A DNA stretch of 64,000 nt from Arion vulgaris. Its lineage: Eukaryota > Mollusca > Gastropoda > Stylommatophora > Arionidae. Shown piece after piece: positions 12,890 to 23,815 of the stretch; the stretch's first letter is position 1; each line of letters begins with the position of its first letter. A program made the position numbers and the translations under genes. A model generated the notes under the pieces. It searched no databases. It was not told the DNA's origin and saw only the letters and a list, made by a program, of their open reading frames with translations. The stretch covers positions 83,309,941 through 83,373,940 of the forward strand of contig CM036753.1 of the NCBI GenBank assembly GCA_020796225.1, written 5' to 3'.

Positions 12890-13795
12890 ACAGAGGAAGG
12901 AATACTCGATAGGGAAATAGAGACAAGATGCCAAAAAGCAAATGCAGTGATCTACCAGCTGGCATCATTACTAAAAGTTAATTGCATATCCTTTACGGGA
13001 CTTTGCGAATCATCCCCAGCTTTTAATACTGTTTGTGATTTTTCTAGGCATTATTACGTTCAGTAGTTTGCCATTGCTTTCTGAACTGGTGGTGCCATTG
13101 TTCTTTTGTTAAAATCCACGCAAACAATTTGCAACCAAACTGTCCGCAGCATGATTCGAACTCAGAACGTCGGGGTTAATAGACCGAGACTAACCCCTAA
13201 GCCACAGACGCAAACGGCATTATTACTATAACACCCAAAGATCAATATGGATGTGAAAAGACAGATGATAAAAAGTATATTTCTACCAACACTTTGTTAC
13301 CAGTGCCAAACTTGGTCTCTGGTAGCAACACACCACAGAAAGCTCACTATGTGTGAGATAAAATGCTTGAGGATGACAGTGGGGGTCACAGGGAAAAATA
13401 GACTACAAAACGAGGACATCAGAAGCAGAGTGGGCATAAGTTCATGCACTGAATACATTGAAAGACAACAAATGCAGTAGTTTGGACATTTAATGAAAAT
13501 GGAATTCAACCAACCACCAATAACAGCATACTATAAAAAGAGAGGTACTAGAGCTTGGGAAGACAAAGAAAAAGATGGATAGACAATATCAAGACCACAC
13601 TAAATAAACACGGATATAACACAACAAGGGCGACTCATCTAGCCCTGGAACGCGAATTAAAGCTCCCACCCCTTACGCTTAACGGCAAGAGCGAACAACC
13701 AATTTCATCAACCACCTGGGGACAGAAAATAGGCAAAAGGATGTTACTTTTTTGGATGTCGACGTATGAACAAAGAGATCTGGACGTCTACTAAA
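12890..13795 (+). mobile_element. LINE family A fragment, split by a SINE
   Basis: Before the SINE (12895-12976) the plus strand encodes GILDREIETRCQKANAVIYQ and LASLLK; after it (13232 onward) coding resumes with INMDVKRQMIKSIFLPTLCY and QCQTWSL, then MCEIKCLRMTVGVTGKNRLQ, YIERQQMQ and FGHLMK. The order matches the better copy at 49785-50300 (GKMDREIETRCQKA...VKRQLINCIFIPTLCYQCQTW...GHLMRM). Stops and small indels are present (for example after QQMQ). The 3' end reaches about 13795. It is 5'-truncated and inactive. Confidence 0.8.
12977..13215 (-). mobile_element. tRNA-derived SINE (family B) in a LINE
   Basis: On the minus strand the head has box A (TGGCTTAGGGGTTAGTC) and box B (GAGTTCGAATCATG), followed by a body shared with copies at 27733-27975 and 41088-41335 and a 3' end near GGATATGC. 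Flanking TSDs are GGCATCATTACTAAAA (12961-12976) and GGCATTATTACTATAA (13216-13231), 14 of 16 identical. The TSD lies in LINE codons, so the SINE inserted into the LINE. Confidence 0.85.
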
Positions 13796-13799
13796 AATT

Positions 13800-14097
13800 A
13801 AAAACATGATTGTCTGGTACGAATCATATTTGTCGAGGAGTATCTGTATTGGTGAGTTGTAAAAACAAATTCAGAGCCGTTATTGCAGCAATAGAAAGCA
13901 TGTCTCACTTCGGCACATAACAAATCAACAAATTAGTGGAAAGCTTTCAAATGTTAACAACGTTGATGTGAATATAAACAAAGAATATAAAACATAAGAT
14001 TATGTGGATAAAAAAAGGCTCTGGAATAACTAGAGAAGCAGAATGTCATCAATGAATGTTTCTTGAGTGACACATGAGCATCTTACAGAAAATTAAG
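13800..14097. other. No feature recognised
   Basis: AT-rich sequence without recognisable features. Confidence 0.4.
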
Positions 14098-14111
14098 GAA
14101 TGATACATATA

Positions 14112-14305
14112 TCCAGAAACACTTGAGCTTTCAGCTCTTCAGCTCAGTGCCATGGACATCGTAACCCCTCGGTTCGGTGCCACGAACACTGTAAATCTGA
14201 AGAACCTGTGGCTCTTCTGCCAACCCGCGGAATTGAACCGCACTCGCATGGGGCTTGTCAAACGTCGTCCAACACGCTACGAACACGCTGGGCAGACGGG
14301 CAAAT
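14112..14305 (-). mobile_element. tRNA-derived SINE (family C)
   Basis: Minus strand: box A-like TAGCGTGTTGGACGAC and box B GCGGTTCAATTCCGCG, then a body with CAGAAGAGCCACAGGTTC and the end GAGCTGAAAGCTCAAGTG. Imperfect TSDs GAATGATACATAT (14098-14110) and GAATGATATATAT (14306-14318) flank it. A second copy with its own TSD is at 28511-28721. Confidence 0.85.
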
Positions 14306-14318
14306 GAATGATATATAT

Positions 14319-14640
14319 GACGACAATAGAGGAAGTATTTTAATTCCTCCTTGAATGAAAAAATTACCTTTATTCTCCGGGACAGCCAGACTGAAAGTCA
14401 ATGAAAGGGCGAGTGCTCTGGAGAGACAAGCCGCAATCACGAATGGTCCATCTACAAACAGAAATAACATCTTTGTAGCGGTAAAAGAGAACACACAAAG
14501 TGACAACTGCGTGAAATGTTGCCCTGATAAAACATTTTTCCTGACTCGTCGAGGGAGTTTTGGGAAACCAACAGCGACAGCGAGACGAGAGAACCATGCA
14601 AAAGACATGCGTCGCAAAATCAAACAATAAAGAATGGTAG
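14319..14640. other. GC-richer stretch with unassigned ORFs
   Basis: Open frames exist on both strands (91 codons on plus, 14355-14630; 137 on minus, 14258-14671, running into the SINE). Neither protein shows a motif I know, and overlapping frames on both strands are expected in a locally GC-rich region. I do not call a gene here. Confidence 0.35.
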
Positions 14641-14726
14641 TTATCAGTCTGACATTAAAATATAAAAACAAGAGGAGATCTGGTTATCAGTCTGACATTA
14701 AAAGATAAAAACAAGAGGAGATCTGA
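14641..14726. repeat. 43-bp direct duplication
   Basis: TTATCAGTCTGACATTAAAA through AAGAGGAGATCTGG occurs twice, with starts at 14641 and 14684, and only one or two differences. A recent local tandem duplication. Confidence 0.9.
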
Positions 14727-14942
14727 GCCCTTAATGGCATGTTCCACGTGCAATGGAGATCATTTTTAAATGAACAATAAACAATATATGTCCTGTTTTT
14801 TTCATGTATTCTTAAACATTAGGATACATATCAGTATATGGTTAACAGTTTTTTCATACCCTATTGTTGCTTCCTGGTCCCAGTAAAAGTTAATGATCAT
14901 TCTGATGCCTCTGCCAAAAAAACTTGTTTAATAGAGACATTA

Positions 14943-15690
14943 GATCATCATCAAATAGCCTGTCCTGAGCAGAACTTTGCCACCCCAACAGTCCTCCGGA
15001 ATTTCTCTCTCTCATAGGTCAGATGTACTGCCACTGCAGTCGTTATGTTCAAACCATCAGTTACATACTGAATCCATGTTCTCCGTGGTCTTTCTCTTCT
15101 TCTCCTTACCGGTATGCCTCCTTCCATGATGGTCTTCTCAGCCCTTCATGTCTTTTTATATGTCCAAAATATTTCAGTTTTCTTTTTCTTATTTGTAGCA
15201 TCAGCCATTTTCTTTGATTTTGAGTTCTTTCTGGATATATCTATTTGTTCTCTTCTCTGTCCATGAAATACAGAGAACTCTTCTGCAACACTTATATTCA
15301 AAAGCACATATATGTTTTTCACTGCTTTATTAAATGTCCATGCTTCACACCCATATGTTGTCACTGGGAATATGCATGCTCTTAGTATTCTGATCTTTGT
15401 TTTCGTATCATTTCCGTTCCATACTGTTTTTAGCTGTTTAATTTTTTTGTAAAGCCAAGTTTATTCTTCTTTTAATTTCCTTCATTCCATTTCCATCTGT
15501 TGTTAGCAGTGAACCAAGATATTCAAAACTGTTGACATTTTCTACTTTCTCTCCGTTGATAAAAATATATTTTGTCATGTTCGTTTTATCTGTTGTAATT
15601 ATTTTTGTTTTTGCCACATTGAGATATAGATTTTGTTTTTCGCTTTATCTTTCACTTCTCCTAATAATTTTTTAAATTTCCCTTTTTTGT
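14943..15690 (-). mobile_element. LINE 3' end (family H)
   Basis: Minus-strand fragments in order: MTKYIFINGEKVENVNSFEY and LGSLLTTDGNGMKEIKRRIN (15480-15580), YGCEAWTFNKAVKN (15330-15362), CRRVLCISWTEKRTN, and GRAEKTIMEGGIPVRRRRER with PRRTWIQYVTDGLN (15040-15140). This is the region downstream of the RT domain in non-LTR elements. The terminus near 14943 is a GATGATGATCT-type tail. Multiple frameshifts; no RT domain remains. Related 3' ends are at 43535-43790 and 46160-46255. Confidence 0.8.
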
Positions 15691-15699
15691 GATGTTGAC

Positions 15700-16395
15700 A
15701 TTACACTACATATAATAAACACAATCATCTTAATCTATTAGATTGAACTCCTTGACGATACCGTTTGCAAATTTGTCAGAATGTACCCACATTACAAGAG
15801 ACAAGAAGTGTTGGAGATCCATTGCAGTATCGATAGTTCCTAGTTCATATGTATGGTTCTAACTTCACTGCAACGGGTCACCCCATAATTGCTCCACTCC
15901 TCTGCCAACGAAAATCGCACGAAATGCTAACAACTGTCCCCTGTGTGAACTAATCCCAGGATGAAACAGTCGTACCGCCACAAAACGCAACCTGCACCGT
16001 ATAAATGCATATGACCATCGCTAAAGTGTCAACTCAAAACTGTTTATTACTTGAAAAGCAATCCTTGCGGAAGGGAACATCAATCTTGACAAAATCCAGC
16101 TTTCTGCACACGCAATATCACTGCATACGGCAGATGGAGTCGGTTCGTCATAACCTCTGTCCGCCATTTTCTGAATACCCACAACAAACGCACGGTTGAC
16201 ACAGTAAAAAGCATTCCTTGCAACATTATAGCTCACAGCGTTACTCAAGCACTAACTCAGTAGCTCGGTAAACGAAACCGGAAAATACCCGACCAAACAT
16301 GGTGGAAATGTGCAAGCAAAGTCGTGTCCAGAATAAAACAGTCCTGATTCTGATTGACCCTCTCACAATCCGCCATTGCTAGCCAGATTTTTCAG
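15700..16395. other. No feature recognised
   Basis: Two short overlapping frames on opposite strands (16005-16199 plus, 16021-16248 minus) show no known motif. No repeat family recognised. Confidence 0.35.
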
Positions 16396-16800
16396 CACAT
16401 ATTGTAGTATCAATATAAGGGAAGACTGCAGTAAAACTATGTAACAATGGCGACACACGTAAAAACAAAATACTATAGTTTTACAATATACAAAATAACT
16501 GTGTATTAGTTTTGTTTTTGTATTTTGTAAAACTACGCTACTTTGTTTTCACGTATTTCGAAATCAATTGTAACTGACCTTGAATATACGGACAACATCT
16601 AGACAGTCAGTCAATCAATTGTTAGACATTCTACTATAAACGTTTTCGCTGTGTTTATGCTGCGTTCGTATAAGGACACTCGCTATGTATTCAGTGTTGC
16701 ATTCTTTGCTTGATAAAGACATTTAGATCGAAACGTAGTTTTCGTTTGCTTTTATAGAAGTCTTATTTCGTATTTTCATATTTCGTCTTTAGTACAGTAG
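16396..16800 (+). mobile_element. Penelope-like element remnant (terminal repeat)
   Basis: Shares AGGGAAGACTGCAGTAAAAC with the start of the Penelope-like element at 55717 and GTATTTTGTAAAACTA..TACTTTG with its 3' end. The second motif is present here in both orientations (16455-16495 reversed, 16525-16560 direct), forming an inverted repeat with a ~30-bp spacer. Further on, TTGATAAAG...GATCGAAACGT (16710-16738) matches the conserved 3' motif of the same element. No ORF remains. Probably a solo or rearranged terminal repeat. Confidence 0.6.
16709..16738 (+). ncRNA. Hammerhead-ribozyme-like motif (degenerate)
   Basis: TTGATAAAG - loop - GATCGAAACGT resembles the hammerhead core CUGANGA - stem II - GAAAC. 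Core positions C3 and G8 are changed (U and A), as in the copy at 57192, so activity is doubtful. The similarity is by eye only. Confidence 0.35.
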
Positions 16801-17005
16801 TTGATGTCAATACACTTTATTAATGTCTTTTTCTTGCTTTAGTTTTATTTTTGTTTGTTTCGGTTTCCGTAATTTTCCAGTATTCATATGACTACTTAGT
16901 TTCTTCTATTGTTTATTCCCGTGTTTTTTTATTCAGTGAGTAGTAATGAAAGGCTGAGGTTTGAGCTCTCATTTTAAATTTACTGCAAATTGACTTGTAC
17001 AAGCT

Positions 17006-17131
17006 GTATGTACGTATCTACTAATGTACATATCTACTAATGTACATATCTACTAATCAATTACTAAAATACTACTAATGTACATATCTACTAATGTACA
17101 TATCTACTAATGTACATATCTACTAAATTAC
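17006..17131. repeat. 16-bp minisatellite
   Basis: TGTACATATCTACTAA repeats in two blocks (about 3 copies each) separated by a diverged AATCAATTACTAAAATACTAC spacer of the same register. A small AT-rich minisatellite. Confidence 0.9.
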
Positions 17132-18330
17132 ACTATTGAGTGGGATTTATGTTTCAACGTTTTTATTAGCACGGTGACTGTATCAGAGATGATATCTTCA
17201 AAGGCAAAGAGGAAGTTGTTGACACGCGAAAGACAGAAACAATGTTGTCTATAGCAGTTCTGAAATTCTTGTTTCATGTCTCCACCTCGAGTATCAGAGC
17301 AAATTTTATTTTAACAAACTTATGCCCGACCCGACACTAACAAAACATTGAAACTTCAATCTAAAACTATTTTCTAGTAAAGCGATGACTTTAAGACACG
17401 TTTATTGACATTCACTGTCTAGTTTGAATCGACCCGATCGCTTTCAATGGGACGGACTGTGACTAACGATGACTTTCCTTTAGTTTTATTAAGAGTCGTA
17501 AAGAGAGCACATTGTTGTTAGCATGAGGTAGGCTGATACACGACGTCGACCCGTAGCCCTCAAATTTCTCACAGATTCAGAGACTGATAAACACATTGAG
17601 ATTTAAGTATGTTTTATAGCACATCCAAGTCGAAGTGTCTGGCAGGAGACGGTCTAAAACTATTGAATCTCAATTTAAATGTAAAATTTTGGAAACGTTA
17701 CATGTTAACCTAATTTGCAATTCGTTTCGGGTAATGAGGTAAACGATTTATCTGTCCACAAAAATAAACCAGTGGAGAAATGTTTGCTCGATAAGCTAAA
17801 GCTAAGATTGTTTATGGTTCGAAATATCAACAATGATGTATCGCTTAGAGGTTAATAGCAGACCACTGTTTCCAGTAGTTTTATATTTCCTATTACATTT
17901 ACGCTCTTAAATTCTTATAGTTTTCATCTTAAAATATAAAACATCTCAGAATAATATATGTATTTGTTAAACTGTAAAACATGTAAACTTCTAAAGTCAT
18001 TATACATGTGTCATGTACACATTCGAAATAGTATTTGATTATTAATGTTTATATCGAGTTATATACGAGATATATGTGACCATGAACATTGATACTTTCA
18101 TCAACAGTTGTATTGTGACGATGTCAGATAATTGTGATGAATAATATTTAGAAATGTTCAAATATACTTGTTCTGCGTGTAAGATATTCATATCGCTGAT
18201 ATTATGTAATTTGTACAGTTTCTAATCTAATTTACACCGACATTTATTTCTGAATGAAAAATATTAATCATAACACATGTCACAACATCAAAAAACAACA
18301 CTAAAACCACCTTTCCTTTTTTTATTTCAG
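17132..18330. other. No feature recognised
   Basis: AT-rich, no long frames, no recognisable repeat family. Confidence 0.4.
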
Positions 18331-18384
18331 TTTGGAAAATTTTCATTGCACTTCGGACATATCCAAACGTGCTCTGTTCTCCTT

Positions 18385-18466
18385 CACAATATCGCTAACA
18401 GAGTACAGTGACTAACAACACCAGTCACAATATCACTAACAGAGTACAGTGACTAACAACACCAGT
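18385..18466. repeat. 41-bp direct duplication in LINE tail
   Basis: CACAATATCGCTAACAGAGT...ACACCAGT occurs twice (18385 and 18426) with one G/A difference, within the 3' part of the LINE. Confidence 0.9.
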
Positions 18467-18579
18467 TCGATGTTGAATGATGAGCATACTCATGTACCTA
18501 TTATGCTGCTCTGTTCTGATCACTTAAATTTTCAGTTCAAGTTCTTGCAATATAGCTGTGGACGTGGATTGGTTTAGAT

Positions 18580-19060
18580 CAGCGTTTCCCAAAGTGGGCG
18601 GTACCGATTCCCCAGGGGCGCTGAAGGGTTCTAGGGGGCGATAGTCGGTTCAGAAGAATTGGGGGTGAGGGTGTTCAGACGATTATGGTTTGGTGGCTTC
18701 TTAAAGAATAATCATTTAAAATTTGAATTCTGCATTTAAATTCATATGTCCATCTTGCACGATCCATTTTTTCATCAATTTTTTATTTTATGCATATCAT
18801 CATTTGAAAATTGACCATGTATGACAGAAATATATATCCATTTTCTATGTCAAAGAGAAAATAGAGCATGTATATATGGGAGGGGGAGGGCGTTGGCAAA
18901 CTGTTGTAATGTGGAGGGCGTTACACAATTTATCTTGTGCGAAGTGGGCGGTGGAGGGGCGTTACACAATTTATCTTGTGCGAAGTGGGCGGTGGAGGGG
19001 CGTTACACAATTTATCTTGTGCGAAGTGGGCGGTGGGCGGAAACAGTTTGGGAATCTATG
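18580..19060. mobile_element. 481-bp hAT-type MITE
   Basis: Left end CAGCGTTTCCCAAAGTGGGC; right end, reversed, CATAGATTCCCAAACTGTTT, a typical hAT terminal pattern (CAGNGNTTCCCAAA). It is flanked by a perfect 8-bp TSD GTTTAGAT (18572-18579 and 19061-19068). No transposase is encoded. Removing it and one TSD restores continuity with the LINE copy at 35205-35240. Confidence 0.9.
18920..19042. repeat. 41-bp GC-rich repeat, 3 copies, inside the MITE
   Basis: GTTACACAATTTATCTTGTG plus CGAAGTGGGCGGTGGAGGGGC repeats at 18920, 18961 and 19002. It lies next to the right TIR and includes part of the TIR-like GTGGGCGG sequence. Confidence 0.9.
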
Positions 19061-19079
19061 GTTTAGATGAAAGTCCTTT

Positions 19080-22000
19080 GTTACACTCTTCAGAATGTTA
19101 GCTCTATACATTGACTGACCTCCTCGATGTGGTAGCAGAGACAGTTGTGGTGTTACACTCTTCAGAATGTTAGCTCTATACATTGACTGACCTCCTCGAT
19201 GTGGTAGCAGAGACAGTTGTGGTGTTACACTCTTCAGAATGTTAGCTCTATACATTGACTGACCTCCTCGATGTGGTAGCAGAGACAGTTGTGGTGTTAC
19301 ACTCTTCAGAATGTTAGCTCTATACATTGACTGACCTCCTCGATGTGGTAGCAGAGACAGTTGTGGTGTTACACTCTTCAGAATGTTAGCTCTATACATT
19401 GACTGACCTCCTCGATGTGGTAGCAGAGACAGTTGTGGTGTTACACTCTTCAGAATGTTAGCTCTATACATTGACTGACCTCCTCGATGTGGTAGCAGAG
19501 ACAGTTGTGGTGTTACACTCTTCAGAATGTTAGCTCTATACATTGACTGACCTCCTCGATGTGGTAGCAGAGACAGTTGTGGTGTTACACTCTTCAGAAT
19601 GTTAGCTCTATACATTGACTGACCTCCTCGATGTGGTAGCAGAGACAGTTGTGGTGTTACACTCTTCAGAATGTTAGCTCTATACATTGACTGACCTCCT
19701 CGATGTGGTAGCAGAGACAGTTGTGGTGTTACACTCTTCAGAATGTTAGCTCTATACATTGACTGACCTCCTCGATGTGGTAGCAGAGACAGTTGTGGTG
19801 TTACACTCTTCAGAATGTTAGCTCTATACATTGACTGACCTCCTCGATGTGGTAGCAGAGACAGTTGTAGTGTTACACTCTATGCTGGCGTTCAGAATGT
19901 TAGCTCTATACATTGACTGACCTCCTCGATGTGGTAGCAGAGACAGTTGTGGTGTTACACTCTTCAGAATGTTAGCTCTATACATTGACTGACCTCCTCG
20001 ATGTGGTAGCAGAGACAGTTGTAGTGTTACACTCTTCAGAATGTTAGCTCTATACATTGACTGACCTCCTCGATGTGGTAGCAGAGACAGTTGTAGTGTT
20101 ACACTCTTCAGAATGTTAGCTCTATACATTGACTGACCTCCTCGATGTGGTAGCAGAGACAGTTGTAGTGTTACACTCTTCAGAATGTTAGCTCTATACA
20201 TTGACTGACCTCCTCGATGTGGTAGCAGAGACAGTTGTAGTGTTACACTCTTCAGAATGTTAGCTCTATACATTGACTGACCTCCTCGATGTGGTAGCAG
20301 AGACAGTTGTGGTGTTACACTCTTCAGAATGTTAGCTCTATACATTGACTGACCTCCTCGATGTGGTAGCAGAGACAGTTGTGGTGTTACACTCTTCAGA
20401 ATGTTAGCTCTATACATTGACTGACCTCCTCGATGTGGTAGCAGAGACAGTTGTGGTGTTACACTCTTCAGAATGTTAGCTCTATACATTGACTGACCTC
20501 CTCGATGTGGTAGCAGAGACAGTTGTAGTGTTACACTCTTCAGAATGTTAGCTCTATACATTGACTGACCTCCTCGATGTGGTAGCAGAGACAGTTGTGG
20601 TGTTACACTCTTCAGAATGTTAGCTCTATACATTGACTGACCTCCTCGATGTGGTAGCAGAGACAGTTGTAGTGTTACACTCTTCAGAATGTTAGCTCTA
20701 TACATTGACTGACCTCCTCGATGTGGTAGCAGAGACAGTTGTGGTGTTACACTCTTCAGAATGTTAGCTCTATACATTGACTGACCTCCTCGATGTGGTA
20801 GCAGAGACAGTTGTGGTGTTACACTCTTCAGAATGTTAGCTCTATACATTGACTGACCTCCTCGATGTGGTAGCAGAGACAGTTGTGGTGTTACACTCTT
20901 CAGAATGTTAGCTCTATACATTGACTGACCTCCTCGATGTGGTAGCAGAGACAGTTGTGGTGTTACACTCTTCAGAATGTTAGCTCTATACATTGACTGA
21001 CCTCCTCGATGTGGTAGCAGAGACAGTTGTGGTGTTACACTCTTCAGAATGTTAGCTCTATACATTGACTGACCTCCTCGATGTGGTAGCAGAGACAGTT
21101 GTGGTGTTACACTCTTCAGAATGTTAGCTCTATACATTGACTGACCTCCTCGATGTGGTAGCAGAGACAGTTGTGGTGTTACACTCTTCAGAATGTTAGC
21201 TCTATACATTGACTGACCTCCTCGATGTGGTAGCAGAGACAGTTGTGGTGTTACACTCTTCAGAATGTTAGCTCTATACATTGACTGACCTCCTCGATGT
21301 GGTAGCAGAGACAGTTGTGGTGTTACACTCTTCAGAATGTTAGCTCTATACATTGACTGACCTCCTCGATGTGGTAGCAGAGACAGTTGTGGTGTTACAC
21401 TCTTCAGAATGTTAGCTCTATACATTGACTGACCTCCTCGATGTGGTAGCAGAGACAGTTGTGGTGTTACACTCTTCAGAATGTTAGCTCTATACATTGA
21501 CTGACCTCCTCGATGTGGTAGCAGAGACAGTTGTGGTGTTACACTCTTCAGAATGTTAGCTCTATACATTGACTGACCTCCTCGATGTGGTAGCAGAGAC
21601 AGTTGTGGTGTTACACTCTTCAGAATGTTAGCTCTATACATTGACTGACCTCCTCGATGTGGTAGCAGAGACAGTTGTGGTGTTACACTCTTCAGAATGT
21701 TAGCTCTATACATTGACTGACCTCCTCGATGTGGTAGCAGAGACAGTTGTGGTGTTACACTCTTCAGAATGTTAGCTCTATACATTGACTGACCTCCTCG
21801 ATGTGGTAGCAGAGACAGTTGTGGTGTTACACTCTTCAGAATGTTAGCTCTATACATTGACTGACCTCCTCGATGTGGTAGCAGAGACAGTTGTGGTGTT
21901 ACACTCTTCAGAATGTTAGCTCTATACATTGACTGACCTCCTCGATGTGGTAGCAGAGACAGTTGTGGTGTTACACTCTTCAGAATGTTAGCTCTATACA

Positions 22001-23658
22001 TTGACTGACCTCCTCGATGTGGTAGCAGAGACAGTTGTGGTGTTACACTCTTCAGAATGTTAGCTCTATACATTGACTGACCTCCTCGATGTGGTAGCAG
22101 AGACAGTTGTGGTGTTACACTCTTCAGAATGTTAGCTCTATACATTGACTGACCTCCTCGATGTGGTAGCAGAGACAGTTGTGGTGTTACACTCTTCAGA
22201 ATGTTAGCTCTATACATTGACTGACCTCCTCGATGTGGTAGCAGAGACAGTTGTGGTGTTACACTCTTCAGAATGTTAGCTCTATACATTGACTGACCTC
22301 CTCGATGTGGTAGCAGAGACAGTTGTGGTGTTACACTCTTCAGAATGTTAGCTCTATACATTGACTGACCTCCTCGATGTGGTAGCAGAGACAGTTGTGG
22401 TGTTACACTCTTCAGAATGTTAGCTCTATACATTGACTGACCTCCTCGATGTGGTAGCAGAGACAGTTGTGGTGTTACACTCTTCAGAATGTTAGCTCTA
22501 TACATTGACTGACCTCCTCGATGTGGTAGCAGAGACAGTTGTGGTGTTACACTCTTCAGAATGTTAGCTCTATACATTGACTGACCTCCTCGATGTGGTA
22601 GCAGAGACAGTTGTGGTGTTACACTCTTCAGAATGTTAGCTCTATACATTGACTGACCTCCTCGATGTGGTAGCAGAGACAGTTGTGGTGTTACACTCTT
22701 CAGAATGTTAGCTCTATACATTGACTGACCTCCTCGATGTGGTAGCAGAGACAGTTGTGGTGTTACACTCTTCAGAATGTTAGCTCTATACATTGACTGA
22801 CCTCCTCGATGTGGTAGCAGAGACAGTTGTGGTGTTACACTCTTCAGAATGTTAGCTCTATACATTGACTGACCTCCTCGATGTGGTAGCAGAGACAGTT
22901 GTGGTGTTACACTCTTCAGAATGTTAGCTCTATACATTGACTGACCTCCTCGATGTGGTAGCAGAGACAGTTGTAGTGTTACACTCTTCAGAATGTTAGC
23001 TCTATACATTGACTGACCTCCTCGATGTGGTAGCAGAGACAGTTGTGGTGTTACACTCTTCAGAATGTTAGCTCTATACATTGACTGACCTCCTCGATGT
23101 GGTAGCAGAGACAGTTGTGGTGTTACACTCTTCAGAATGTTAGCTCTATACATTGACTGACCTCCTCGATGTGGTAGCAGAGACAGTTGTGGTGTTACAC
23201 TCTTCAGAATGTTAGCTCTATACATTGACTGACCTCCTCGATGTGGTAGCAGAGACAGTTGTAGTGTTACACTCTTCAGAATGTTAGCTCTATACATTGA
23301 CTGACCTCCTCGATGTGGTAGCAGAGACAGTTGTGGTGTTACACTCTATGCTGGCGTTCAGAATGTTAGCTCTATACATTGACTGACCTCCTCGATGTGG
23401 TAGCAGAGACAGTTGTAGTGTTACACTCTATGCTGGCGTTCAGAATGTTAGCTCTATACATTGACTGACCTCCTCGATGTGGTAGCAGAGACAGTTGTGG
23501 TGTTACACTCTATGCTGGCGTTCAGAATGTTAGCTCTATACATTGACTGACCTCCTCGATGTGGTAGCAGAGACAGTTGTGGTGTTACACTCTATGCTGG
23601 CGTTCAGAATGTTAGCTCTATACATTGACTGACCTCCTCGATGTGGTAGCAGAGACAG
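19080..23658. repeat. 72-bp satellite, about 63 units, derived from a LINE
   Basis: The unit (GTTACACTCTTCAGAATGTT ... GCAGAGACAGTTGTGGT) is 72 bp and nearly invariant, the main polymorphism being TTGTGGTG/TTGTAGTG. Five longer 81-bp units carry an extra ATGCTGGCG-type 9 bp: one near 19880 and four at the right edge (about 23345-23620). The right edge is colinear with LINE RNase H coding sequence, and the 81-bp form matches LINE codons (YRANILNASIE), so it is likely ancestral. Because 72 and 81 are multiples of 3, the minus strand stays open for 1157 codons (19824-23297) and 286 codons (18971-19831) with a 24-residue period beginning MYRANILKSVTPQLSLLPHR. These frames are not considered genes. 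Confidence 0.97.
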
Positions 23659-23815
23659 ACAGCCTATCTGCTCTGTTATTGCCATCGACATCCACGTGCC
23701 CCGGAATTAAGATAAATCGAATTCTGCGAATTGTTGACATTTGTATGGATTCAGATAATTGTCTGCGCACCGAACCAGTCTCTACATTCCAGATCCTACT
23801 CAACTAATCACATAT

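Larger units (their letters stand above)
18331..23815 (-). mobile_element. RNase H-bearing LINE with internal satellite
   Basis: Read on the minus strand: an RNase H segment (MSRIWNVETGSVRRQLSESI, IRFILIPGHVDVDGNNRADR, 23650-23803), then the 72-bp array (19080-23658), then KDFHLN, then (after a MITE) CAATCCACGTCCACAGC and a tail to GTCCGAAGTGCAATGAAAAT (18345). The unbroken version of the same order is at 34965-35460, where AAAGATTTTCATTTAAATCA runs straight into ATCCACGTCAAC and on to GTCCGGAGTGCACTGAAAAT. The array therefore sits inside a LINE 3' ORF. The copy lacks endonuclease and RT, and compared with the 34965 copy it is frameshifted just before the array. Confidence 0.8.

Noticed and set aside
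12977..13215. Functional tRNA gene
   Set aside because: Boxes A and B are tRNA-like, but the cloverleaf is incomplete, a non-tRNA body follows, and TSDs mark it as a SINE. The same holds for the other SINE heads in the window.
14258..14671. 137-codon minus-strand frame and 91-codon plus-strand frame
   Set aside because: They overlap on opposite strands, show no motif, and the minus frame runs into a SINE; not enough to call a host exon.
19824..23297. 1157-codon open frame on the minus strand, apparently a giant repeat protein
   Set aside because: It is a 72-bp satellite whose unit length is a multiple of 3 and happens to lack stops. The frame differs from the LINE frame at the array's edge, and the unit derives from LINE sequence.
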